Assembly (NCBI GenBank): GCA_020720965.1
Contig: DYNS01000030.1
Location: forward strand, 1-13,765
From: Anaerolinea sp.
Lineage (GTDB): Bacteria; Chloroflexota; Anaerolineae; Anaerolineales; Villigracilaceae
Length of the DNA stretch: 13,765 bases
Direction of reading: 5' to 3'
The notes under the pieces were generated by a model, which saw only the letters and a list, made by a program, of their open reading frames with translations, was not told where the DNA came from and did not search any database. Below are positions 7,404 to 12,828 of this stretch, in pieces. Position numbers and translations under genes: made by a program. Numbering within the stretch: position 1 is the first letter of the stretch; each line of letters starts with the position of its first letter.

Positions 7404-8330
7404 TCAGGCTGATTCGTTTTGCCGCTGCGAGGCGGCGAGGATGCCGAGGAGAATGAGCGCCCCGCCGAGGAGTTCCAGCGTGCCGGGGCTTTCCTGGAGC
7501 AGGAGAAACGCCAAAATGGTGGAGCCAATGGGCTCGCCGAGCAGGGTAATGGCAACATGCGAGGCGGGTAAGAAGCCCAAAGCCCAGTTGAAGGTGGAAT
7601 GCCCCAACAGCTGCGGCACAATTGCCAGCAGCAGCAGCCAAAAATAGGTGAGCGGCGCATAGCCAAAGGGAGATTGTCCCGCCGCCAGCATGAGGAGGAG
7701 CAAAGCCGCCGCCGCCATGCCGTACACCACAAAGATATAAGCGGGTAAAGAAAGTTTTGCCCTCAGTTTGCGCCCGATGATGAGGTAGCCGGTTGCCATC
7801 CACGCCCCGCTTAGTGCCAACAGGTTGCCCGGCAGGCTGTTTTGTGCCAGCAAAGTTTCGGGCGGTTGGCAGGTCAGTTGCCCCTGCCAGGCGCAGAGGT
7901 CGTTCATCGCGACGAGAGTCCCGCCCAGGAGCGCCAAAATCATCCCCAATAGAGCGGTTTTACCCAACTTTTCTTTGAGCAGCGCCGGGGAGATGAGCGC
8001 AACCCAAAGCGGCGTACTGCTGACAAGGACAACCGAACTGCTGACGCTGGTAAATTCCAACGAGGAAATCCAAGTAGCGAAGTGCAGCGCCAGGAACACC
8101 CCGGAGAGTAAGCCCAAGCCCAGGTCGGCGCGGGTGAGGCGGGCGAGCTCCGGGCGGTAGGATTTGTAAATGAATGGAAACAGCAGTAGGGTGGCAAAGG
8201 TCAGGCGCAGGGCGGCGATGGCAAGGGAGGGGGCTTCCTCCTGCGCGTAGCGGATGAAGATGGCAGAGGTGGATACTGCCAAAATTCCACCTGCAATGCC
8301 CAGGTAAACCACTGTGTTGGAGGGTCGCAT
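7404..8330 (-). CDS. EamA/DMT-superfamily membrane transporter
   Basis: A drug/metabolite transporter of 308 residues, with two EamA repeats and about ten predicted membrane helices. The first repeat spans about residues 8-142, with the conserved ISSLEFTSVSSSVVLVSSTP region. The second spans about 168-300, with the family-typical LGEPIGSTILAFLLLQESP near the end. The loop between repeats (about 143-168) is longer than usual and carries two Cys (146 and 154). The start at 8330 is preferred because AAAGGA sits at the right distance. An in-frame ATG 11 codons upstream has no comparable site and would put the gene start close to the predicted transcription start. Family members export amino acids, nucleosides or other small metabolites, and the substrate cannot be told. 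It is the first gene of the minus-strand run and diverges from the superoxide dismutase gene. Confidence 0.92.
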   Translation of the reverse strand: MRPSNTVVYLGIAGGILAVSTSAIFIRYAQEEAPSLAIAALRLTFATLLLFPFIYKSYRPELARLTRADLGLGLLSGVFLALHFATWISSLEFTSVSSSVVLVSSTPLWVALISPALLKEKLGKTALLGMILALLGGTLVAMNDLCAWQGQLTCQPPETLLAQNSLPGNLLALSGAWMATGYLIIGRKLRAKLSLPAYIFVVYGMAAAALLLLMLAAGQSPFGYAPLTYFWLLLLAIVPQLLGHSTFNWALGFLPASHVAITLLGEPIGSTILAFLLLQESPGTLELLGGALILLGILAASQRQNESA

Positions 8331-8358
8331 GATGTTTCCTTTGCCGGGGTGACTCTGT

Positions 8359-8383
8359 TTCACCTGATGGGGTGAATTTTATA
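8359..8383 (-). promoter_or_regulatory. Candidate promoter -10 and operator dyad for the EamA gene
   Basis: On the minus strand a TATAAA (8383-8378) inside an AT-rich stretch is a plausible -10. The -35 is weak: TAGACT lies at a 19-base distance. Just downstream, where transcription should start, is a perfect dyad TTCACC-N6-GGTGAA (8359-8376). A dyad over the start site fits a repressor operator, though it could also form a short 5' hairpin. A single TTCACC half-site recurs at 8453-8458, near the start of the divergent dismutase transcript. Confidence 0.45.
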
Positions 8384-8413
8384 TGATAATTGCTAGAAAA
8401 ATAGTCTAAATTA

Positions 8414-8442
8414 TTGACATCCCAAATTGCAGAGGCTAAAAT
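8414..8442 (+). promoter_or_regulatory. Sigma70-type promoter of the superoxide dismutase gene
   Basis: TTGACA (8414-8419, a perfect -35) is separated by exactly 17 bases from TAAAAT (8437-8442, 5 of 6 matches to TATAAT). Transcription should begin around 8449-8451, giving a leader of about 50 bases. This is the strongest promoter in the window by consensus match. Confidence 0.85.
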
Positions 8443-8459
8443 CCTAACAGTAATTCACC

Positions 8460-8484
8460 AATCCGACAACCGGATTTTATTTTT
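8460..8484 (+). promoter_or_regulatory. Leader hairpin plus T-run before the dismutase Shine-Dalgarno
   Basis: AATCCG (8460-8465) pairs with CGGATT (8471-8476) around a 5-base loop. TTATTTTT (8477-8484) follows directly, then the Shine-Dalgarno CAGGAGA (8487-8493). It has the form of a small intrinsic terminator inside the 5' leader. The stem is only 6 bp, so weak attenuation or mRNA stabilisation are both possible. Confidence 0.4.
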
Positions 8485-8498
8485 CACAGGAGACTCTC

Positions 8499-9101
8499 AT
8501 GGCTTTTGAACTTCCCAAACTGCCTTATGCTTACGATGCGCTCGAACCTTTCATTGACGCGCAAACGATGAACATTCACCACACCAAACATCATCAGGCA
8601 TACATCACCAACCTGAACGCTGGTCTGGAAAAACACCCCGAACTGGCGGGTTGGTCTTTGGACGACCTGATGGTGCGCCTTAACGAAGTGCCGGAAGATA
8701 TTCGCGGCGTGGTTCGCAATCATGGCGGCGGGCATTGGAATCACGATATGTTTTGGCAGGTGATGGCTCCCAACGCTGGCGGCGAACCCCAGGGCGAACT
8801 CGCCAAAGCCATTGACGCCGATTTTGGTAGTTTTGCCAATTTTAAGGCGGAGTTTGAAAAAGCTGCCGCCACCCGTTTTGGCTCTGGCTGGGCTTGGCTG
8901 GTGAAGAAAGGCGACAAGTTGGTAGTGGTTTCCACCCCCAATCAGGACAACCCCCTCAGCGAGGGTCTTACCCCCATTTTGGGCGTGGATGTTTGGGAAC
9001 ATGCCTACTACCTCAAGTATCAGAACCGCCGCCCGGAATATTTGAGCAATTGGTGGAACGTGGTGAACTGGGCAGAGGTTTCGCGCCGCTTCGGTAAGTA
9101 A
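8499..9101 (+). CDS. sodA: Superoxide dismutase, Fe/Mn family (Mn-type residues)
   Basis: Converts superoxide to O2 and H2O2 in the cytoplasm; 200 residues, a standard length. All four metal ligands are visible: His27 (in MNIHHTKHHQAY), His82 (GGHWNHDMFW), Asp164 and His168 (DVWEHAYYLKYQNRRPEYL). The second-shell Gln is at position 149 in STPNQDNPL, while the position of the Fe-type Gln is Gly77 (NHGGGHWNH). This pattern points to Mn, or cambialistic, rather than strict Fe enzymes. No signal peptide is present. The ATG has a good Shine-Dalgarno (CAGGAGA, 6 bases upstream). The gene is a single transcription unit with its own strong promoter and terminator, and it diverges from the EamA transporter gene. 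The symbol follows the Mn-type residues; metal use has not been shown. Confidence 0.97.
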   Translation: MAFELPKLPYAYDALEPFIDAQTMNIHHTKHHQAYITNLNAGLEKHPELAGWSLDDLMVRLNEVPEDIRGVVRNHGGGHWNHDMFWQVMAPNAGGEPQGELAKAIDADFGSFANFKAEFEKAAATRFGSGWAWLVKKGDKLVVVSTPNQDNPLSEGLTPILGVDVWEHAYYLKYQNRRPEYLSNWWNVVNWAEVSRRFGK

Positions 9102-9123
9102 AATCGCCTTCAGAACTTGCAAT

Positions 9124-9170
9124 AAAAGGTTGTCCAGGAAGATGAAGTTTTCTGGACAACCTTTTTGCGT
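9124..9170 (+). terminator. Intrinsic terminator of the dismutase gene
   Basis: A perfect 14-bp stem pairs AAAAGGTTGTCCAG (9124-9137) with CTGGACAACCTTTT (9152-9165). The loop is 14 bases and can close by three more pairs, and the T-run ends at 9166. It starts 22 bases after the sodA stop. The A-run on the 5' side could also terminate transcription on the minus strand. Confidence 0.92.
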
Positions 9171-9200
9171 TATAAACGCTTTTCATCGAGCGATATTCCT

Positions 9201-9264
9201 CGTTCAACCGGGGGCTGCGATGACGGAAGGCTACCGTCCCAGCAGCGATGGGGGATGGGAATGC
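9201..9264 (+). other. Foldable element upstream of the toxin-antitoxin pair, function unknown
   Basis: A nested set of pairings fills most of the spacer. GACGG (9222-9226) pairs with CCGTC (9234-9238) around AAGGCTA. Outside a 3x3 internal loop, GCTGC (9214-9218) pairs with GCAGC (9242-9246). Further out, CGTTC (9201-9205) can pair with GAATG (9259-9263) with one G-U. It may be a structured RNA, an operator region or a decayed repeat. Elements recalling the glnA-type glutamine motif are discussed in the findings. Confidence 0.35.
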
Positions 9265-9266
9265 TG

Positions 9267-9272
9267 TATAAT
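9267..9272 (+). promoter_or_regulatory. Possible -10 box of the toxin-antitoxin operon
   Basis: A perfect TATAAT lies only 17 bases before the antitoxin ATG. The 17-base-spaced upstream hexamer (AGCGAT) is a poor -35. If used, the leader would be about 10 bases and the Shine-Dalgarno (GGAGG, 9279-9283) would sit at the very 5' end, so the true promoter may lie further upstream. Confidence 0.4.
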
Positions 9273-9289
9273 TTTGGCGGAGGCACCCT

Positions 9290-9505
9290 ATGCAAACGAT
9301 TGAGTTCCGCACAAAAATCAAAAATGGCGTTATCCACATCCCTGCCCGGTTCAAAGGCAAAGTAGGAGAGGATGTGCAGGTGATTCTCGTTTCCAAAAGC
9401 GAAAAGAAGTCACAACCTGACATCATCGATGAACTGATGGCGCATCCCCTGAAAGTAAAAGGGTTCAAACCCCTAACGCGGGACGAAGTCTATGCCAGCG
9501 AGTGA
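9290..9505 (+). CDS. Putative antitoxin of a VapBC-like type II toxin-antitoxin pair
   Basis: A 71-residue protein directly before, and overlapping, a PIN-domain toxin gene. The N-terminal part (EFRTKIKNGVIHIPARFKG, then a valine-rich strand DVQVILVSK) looks like the short beta-rich DNA-binding fold of AbrB/MazE-like antitoxins. The C-terminus (MAHPLKVKGFKPLTRDEVYA) resembles the toxin-binding tail seen in small antitoxins paired with PIN proteins. Its job should be to neutralise the PIN RNase and repress the operon. The ATG has GGAGG 6 bases upstream. The identification rests mainly on context and size; the exact family is not certain. The pair is richer in A+T than its neighbours, which fits horizontal gain. 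Confidence 0.75.
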   Translation: MQTIEFRTKIKNGVIHIPARFKGKVGEDVQVILVSKSEKKSQPDIIDELMAHPLKVKGFKPLTRDEVYASE

Positions 9506-9908
9506 CCCCGGCTTTATTGATACGAACATCTGGCTGTACGCTTTTACTGACGATGACACGCAGAAAAAAGATGTCGCTCAAGCGCTCATCAAAACATCCC
9601 AGCCCTTCATCAGCGGTCAGGTCATCAACGAAGTTTGCGTTAACTTGATTAAGCGTGCCAAATTTCCCGAAGCGCAAATTGGCGAACTCATCGAAACCCT
9701 TTACCAAAAATATGATGTTATCGAGATGAACAAGGTTTTGCTACTCTCCGCTTCGCAACTGCGCCATGAATATTCCCTTTCCTACTGGGACAGCCTGATT
9801 GTTGCTGCCGCGCTCGCCAGCGAAGTTAGAGTACTCTATTCTGAAGACATGCAGCACGGGCTGCTCATCCATGAAACCCTGAAAATTGTGAACCCCTTCT
9901 ATGCCTAA
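9492..9908 (+). CDS. PIN-domain ribonuclease toxin (VapC-like)
   Basis: A 138-residue PIN-domain protein, typical VapC length. The four acidic residues expected at the Mg/Mn site are present: Asp10 (FIDTNIWLYAF), Glu47 (VINEVCVNLIKR), Asp100 (YSLSYWDSLIVAAAL) and Asp119 (LYSEDMQHG). VapC proteins cleave tRNA, rRNA or other RNA when released from their antitoxin; the target here is unknown. The ATG lies inside the antitoxin gene, overlapping it by 14 bases in another frame, the usual coupled arrangement. Sampled stretches are about 38-45% G+C against about 55% in the neighbouring sodA, suggesting acquisition from elsewhere. No convincing terminator follows; the next gene has its own promoter. 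Confidence 0.93.
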   Translation: MPASDPGFIDTNIWLYAFTDDDTQKKDVAQALIKTSQPFISGQVINEVCVNLIKRAKFPEAQIGELIETLYQKYDVIEMNKVLLLSASQLRHEYSLSYWDSLIVAAALASEVRVLYSEDMQHGLLIHETLKIVNPFYA

Positions 9909-9992
9909 CTGAGCCCCCATTGATAGGAGTTCTACATGGTACTCACGAATTTTGGCAAAGATTTTGCAAATGTCGCCGTTTTTCTTTTGCAT

Positions 9993-9998
9993 TATAAT
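9993..9998 (+). promoter_or_regulatory. Promoter -10 of the ferredoxin gene
   Basis: A perfect TATAAT 36 bases before the ferredoxin ATG, in an AT-rich region. The -35 is weak (ATGTCG at 9970-9975 with a 17-base spacer). Repeated TTTTGCA/TTTGCAA words lie at about 9952-9992 and could be regulator half-sites. Transcription should start near 10005, giving a leader of about 30 bases that contains AGGAG. Confidence 0.6.
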
Positions 9999-10034
9999 CA
10001 CCGCACTTACCAACCTTAAAACAGGAGAATAAAA

Positions 10035-10430
10035 ATGGCACACGTAATTACCAGTTTGTGTATGCGCGACAGCGGCTGTGTGGAAGTTTGCCCGGTGGAA
10101 TGTATTACCCCCGGCAAACCTGTGGAAGAATACCCCCTTTATTACATCGACCCGGACACCTGCATCGACTGCGGCGCCTGCGTGCCGGAATGTCCCTTTG
10201 CCGCTATCTTCCCGGAAGATGAAGTCCCCTCCGCTTATGTTGCCAAAGGCGGCGAATTCCTGAACCGGGTCGGCTTTACCGGTCACTACGAAGCCGAAAA
10301 TCACAATGGCGAGCCGGTTGTGTTGGATACCGCCAAAGAATTGGCTGCCGGTGAGAAAGTGGACTTAACCCCAGACATCGCTGCCAACGCCGCCTTCTAC
10401 CAAAAAGGTCCCGGCTACAGCGCCAAGTAA
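10035..10430 (+). CDS. Two-cluster 7Fe/8Fe-type ferredoxin with C-terminal extension
   Basis: A cytoplasmic electron carrier of 131 residues. The first 65 residues carry eight Cys: 9, 15, 19 and 23 (LCMRDSGCVEVCPVECI), then 43, 46, 49 and 53 (CIDCGACVPECP). The second set is a standard 4Fe-4S CxxCxxCxxxCP motif. The first resembles the FdxA/7Fe type (start MAHVIT, VEVCPVECI), where Cys-x7-Cys-x3-Cys binds a 3Fe-4S cluster. Here the first gap is only five residues, so cluster type at that site is open. A tail of about 65 residues follows with no Cys and no recognised motif (GGEFLNRVGFTGHYE, and a C-terminal YQKGPGYSAK). AGGAG precedes the ATG. The gene stands alone between its own promoter and a strong terminator, so a partner enzyme cannot be inferred from context. 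Confidence 0.93.
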   Translation: MAHVITSLCMRDSGCVEVCPVECITPGKPVEEYPLYYIDPDTCIDCGACVPECPFAAIFPEDEVPSAYVAKGGEFLNRVGFTGHYEAENHNGEPVVLDTAKELAAGEKVDLTPDIAANAAFYQKGPGYSAK

Positions 10431-10450
10431 GCCAAACAAGAGAAAGATGT

Positions 10451-10490
10451 AAAAACCGGCAGGTTGCACAACCTACCGGTTTTTTGTTTT
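10451..10490. terminator. Bidirectional terminator between convergent ferredoxin and M20 genes
   Basis: AAAAACCGG (10451-10459) pairs with CCGGTTTTT (10476-10484). After a single C-A mismatch, AGGTT (10461-10465) pairs with AACCT (10470-10474) around the loop GCAC. On the plus strand T-runs follow (to 10490); on the minus strand the A-run side gives TTTTT. It lies 20 bases after the ferredoxin stop and 21 bases beyond the M20 stop, so it can serve both genes. Confidence 0.92.
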
Positions 10491-10511
10491 TGGGTGAGGG
10501 CGCAATTTTTT

Positions 10512-11702
10512 TTACGCGCCAACCGCTTTTCTTAGCATTTCCACCGCCGAAGCCGCCATCAGCGCAGAGGCGCGGGGCAAAACCCCTTCGTCAAAGTCGA
10601 AACGGGGATGATGATGCCCGTAGATAAGCCCCTTTTCCTCGTTGGTTGAACCGACAAAGAAGAATGCCCCCGGCGTTTGCTGGAGATAAAAGGCAAAATC
10701 TTCTGCGCCCATTGTAAAGTGCCCTTTTTCCTCAATGTGATGGTCGGGCAGGGTGAGACGGGCGGCGGCTTTGACGGTGTTAGCGGTGTCTTCATCGTTG
10801 ATGACGGCGGGGGTGATGTTGTCTATCACGATTTCCACCTCGCAGCCCATTGCCCTGCCAACGCCCTCGGTCACTTCCCGCAGGCGGCGATACGCCATCT
10901 CCTCCACCTGCGGCGAGAAGGTGCGGATGGTTCCCTTCATCTCCACCGTGTGCGGGATGACGTTGAAAGCCTCCCCGCCGTGAATGGCGCAAAACGAAAT
11001 GACGCAGGCCTCCTGCGGGTCGGTATTGCGGGAGGCAATTGTCTGCGCGGCGCTGATGATTTGGGCGGCGGCGACCACCGGGTCCACCGCCTGATGCGGA
11101 ATTGCCCCATGCCCGCCTTTGCCGGTCAGCCGGATGAAGAAACCCGCTGCCGAAGCCATCACCGGTCCCCCGGCAATTCCCAGCCAGCCCAAAGGGGCTT
11201 CGTTCCAGATATGCAAGCCCAGGCTGGCAAGCGGAGCAGGGTTCTGCAATACCCCGTCTTTAATCATCGTCTCGGCGCCGCCTGCGCCCTCCTCGGCGGG
11301 TTGAAACGCCAGGCGCACTGTGCCATGCAGCAGATGCCGGTTGGCGTGCAACAAGCGGGCAACCGTCAGCCCAATGGCGGCATGACCATCATGCCCGCAG
11401 GCGTGCATTTTGCCGGGGATGGTGGAAGCATACTCCGCCCCGGTTTGCTCCTGAATGGGCAGGGCATCGATGTCGAAACGGAGCATGAGTAAGGGTCCGG
11501 GCTGTTCGCCTTCAATGTGGGCAATGACTCCGGTTTTGGCAATTCCGGCGCTCACTTCCAGCCCCAGTTGGCGTAGTTCCTCGGCAATAATGCCGGAGGT
11601 TCGCACTTCTTCAAAGCCGAGTTCCGGGTGCATGTGAAAATCGCGGCGCATTGCCTGGCTATAGGGGAAAAGTTCCAGGGCTTGGGCGTAAAAGTCGGTC
11701 AT
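10512..11702 (-). CDS. M20-family metal-dependent amidohydrolase (N-acyl amino acid / hippurate hydrolase type)
   Basis: A dinuclear metallohydrolase of the M20D (AmhX/HipO/IAA-amino acid hydrolase) group, 396 residues, normal length. Family motifs appear in order: RRDFHMHPELGFEE (19-32), LRFDIDALPIQEQTG (74-88), MHACGHDGH (99-107, with Cys102 and His104 as expected ligands), FQPAEEGAGGA (133-143, Glu137/Glu138), LHIWNE (His164), the dimerisation-domain GKGGHGAIPH, and the late MGAEDFAFYL and HHHPRFDFDE. Such enzymes release amino acids or similar amines from N-acyl or peptide-like conjugates in the cytoplasm; the substrate is not predictable here. AAGGAG precedes the ATG. The upstream mutarotase-fold gene ends 15 bases before it, so the two are very probably co-transcribed. 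Confidence 0.95.
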   Translation of the reverse strand: MTDFYAQALELFPYSQAMRRDFHMHPELGFEEVRTSGIIAEELRQLGLEVSAGIAKTGVIAHIEGEQPGPLLMLRFDIDALPIQEQTGAEYASTIPGKMHACGHDGHAAIGLTVARLLHANRHLLHGTVRLAFQPAEEGAGGAETMIKDGVLQNPAPLASLGLHIWNEAPLGWLGIAGGPVMASAAGFFIRLTGKGGHGAIPHQAVDPVVAAAQIISAAQTIASRNTDPQEACVISFCAIHGGEAFNVIPHTVEMKGTIRTFSPQVEEMAYRRLREVTEGVGRAMGCEVEIVIDNITPAVINDEDTANTVKAAARLTLPDHHIEEKGHFTMGAEDFAFYLQQTPGAFFFVGSTNEEKGLIYGHHHPRFDFDEGVLPRASALMAASAVEMLRKAVGA

Positions 11703-11717
11703 GGTTCTCCTTGGGGT

Positions 11718-12602
11718 TTAACCGGGTTGGGTGAGGGATTGAAGCAGCTCGCCGGGCAAAAGCGGACATTCTGCCGGGTTGGCGTAGACTTCCCAGGTTT
11801 CGGTATGTTGGGCGGTTTCGCCGGGTTCCAGGCGTTGCAGCGGGGCGAGGCTTTCCAACTCAATAAACTCGTCTCCGCAGTAGGTTTCGGTGTTGCAGCC
11901 GCCATCCGGCAGGTTTGCGCCAGGGTTGGCGGGGAAGTGTTTTACAAAAAGAACGCCTTGCAGCAGGTAGGCTTGCCAGCCTTGCGGGTTAAAGTAACCC
12001 AATTTGAGGGGCGGCAGGCTGGGGTTGGCACGCAGGAGCAAAAAGTCATCGCGCAGGGTCAGGCGCGGGTCGGTGAGTTGGGTGTAAGACCAGACCGAAA
12101 GGTGTCGATTTGGCAGCAACCCGGCGGAATCTTGCGGGGCATTGGGTTGGGGGAAAATCCCCACCCCGCCCAGCCGGAACATGGTCAGCGCCCAGGGAGC
12201 GAGTTCTACCGCCCAGGCACCCTCGTTGCGGAGTTCGTGCCGCAGCAATACCTGGGGCTGATGCGGGTTGAGATGAATTTCCAGGCTTTTGGCAATCATC
12301 GTCCAGGCTTCGGCGGGCTGGTCCATTCGCAGCCCGTTGGCAAAGAAACTTGCCTCGGCATTTCCCGCTTCGGGGATGTAGGTGCGCGGCATCGATTCGG
12401 GGGCGTGCCAAAGGCGGTGTCCGCCCCGAAACTGAAAAACGCCATAAGGGGTTGGCGCGTTTTTGTGGGGCAGGCTGGCAAACAGGTTGGGTTGCCCCAG
12501 CAGGTTTAAGCCCAAAATGCGAGGGGCGTTTGCCAAAATAGTCAGTTGCAACCAATCGTTTTCCAGCCGGATGGTTTTTTCGTTCTCTTGATGGGGTGTC
12601 AT
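11718..12602 (-). CDS. Galactose-mutarotase-fold protein of unknown function (DUF4380-like)
   Basis: A 294-residue protein with no signal peptide or membrane helix. Segments match the beta-sandwich galactose mutarotase-like superfamily: FQFRGGHRLWHAPESMPRTY (57-76), VELAPWALTMFRLGG (132-146), NRHLSVWSY (165-173), NTETYCGDEFIELESL (237-252), and a late LEPGE...HTETWEVY. The closest described group I can name is DUF4380, from memory. The fold binds sugars, and relatives are aldose-1-epimerases or domains of glycoside-processing enzymes, but I cannot place the classical epimerase His/Glu residues confidently, so no activity is claimed. AAAGGAGC before the ATG is a strong ribosome-binding site. 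It is the first gene of an operon with the M20 amidohydrolase 15 bases downstream. Confidence 0.8.
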   Translation of the reverse strand: MTPHQENEKTIRLENDWLQLTILANAPRILGLNLLGQPNLFASLPHKNAPTPYGVFQFRGGHRLWHAPESMPRTYIPEAGNAEASFFANGLRMDQPAEAWTMIAKSLEIHLNPHQPQVLLRHELRNEGAWAVELAPWALTMFRLGGVGIFPQPNAPQDSAGLLPNRHLSVWSYTQLTDPRLTLRDDFLLLRANPSLPPLKLGYFNPQGWQAYLLQGVLFVKHFPANPGANLPDGGCNTETYCGDEFIELESLAPLQRLEPGETAQHTETWEVYANPAECPLLPGELLQSLTQPG

Positions 12603-12694
12603 CGGCGCTCCTTTTGGGTAGAAATCTTAATGGGCATAAGGGGCGGTGTCAAGCGCGGGTTTATCCCGGCTCTGCTGAAATGAAGTTGCCCATA

Positions 12695-12713
12695 TAATAA
12701 GTATTTCTTATTA
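12695..12713. promoter_or_regulatory. Perfect 7-bp AT-rich dyad at the mutarotase-gene promoter
   Basis: TAATAAG-TATTT-CTTATTA is a perfect inverted repeat (arms 12695-12701 and 12707-12713). On the minus strand a possible -10 (TATTAT) falls in the left arm and TTATCA, a 4-of-6 match to the -35, lies 18 bases upstream. The dyad would therefore lie between and over these elements, as expected for a repressor site. Another GATAAG word lies just outside (12720-12725). Confidence 0.5.
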
Positions 12714-12754
12714 CATTTGATAAGTTTTACAAATAGGGGATGAATGATTTGATA

Positions 12755-12776
12755 GATTGTGACAAAATTCACATGA
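12755..12776. promoter_or_regulatory. CRP/FNR-family binding site upstream of the NuoJ-like operon
   Basis: TGTGA-CAAAAT-TCACA (12758-12773) is a perfect match to the CRP-type consensus TGTGA-N6-TCACA. It lies 56-71 bases before the ATG of the NuoJ-like gene. If GATACT (12794-12799) is the -10, transcription starts near 12806 and the site is centred at about -40, the class II activator position; no good -35 is present, as expected for an activator-dependent promoter. A second weak -10 option is TAGAAT (12806-12811), inside the 11-bp palindrome GTAGAATCTAC (12805-12815). Confidence 0.6.
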
Positions 12777-12828
12777 CGCGCTGCCCGGTTTTGGATACTC
12801 TTAAGTAGAATCTACAACCGGAGTTGAT

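Noticed and set aside
8331..8363. 11-residue N-terminal extension of the EamA protein
   Set aside because: The downstream ATG at 8330 has AAAGGA at the right distance, while the upstream ATG lies within the operator dyad at the likely transcription start.
8484..9122. A 212-codon minus-strand open frame across sodA
   Set aside because: The superoxide dismutase on the other strand has all catalytic residues; the antisense frame has no motif and spans the sodA leader.
9181..9200. CGAG/CTCG short stem in the sodA-toxin spacer
   Set aside because: Four base pairs with an 8-base loop is expected by chance; it is not treated as a separate element.
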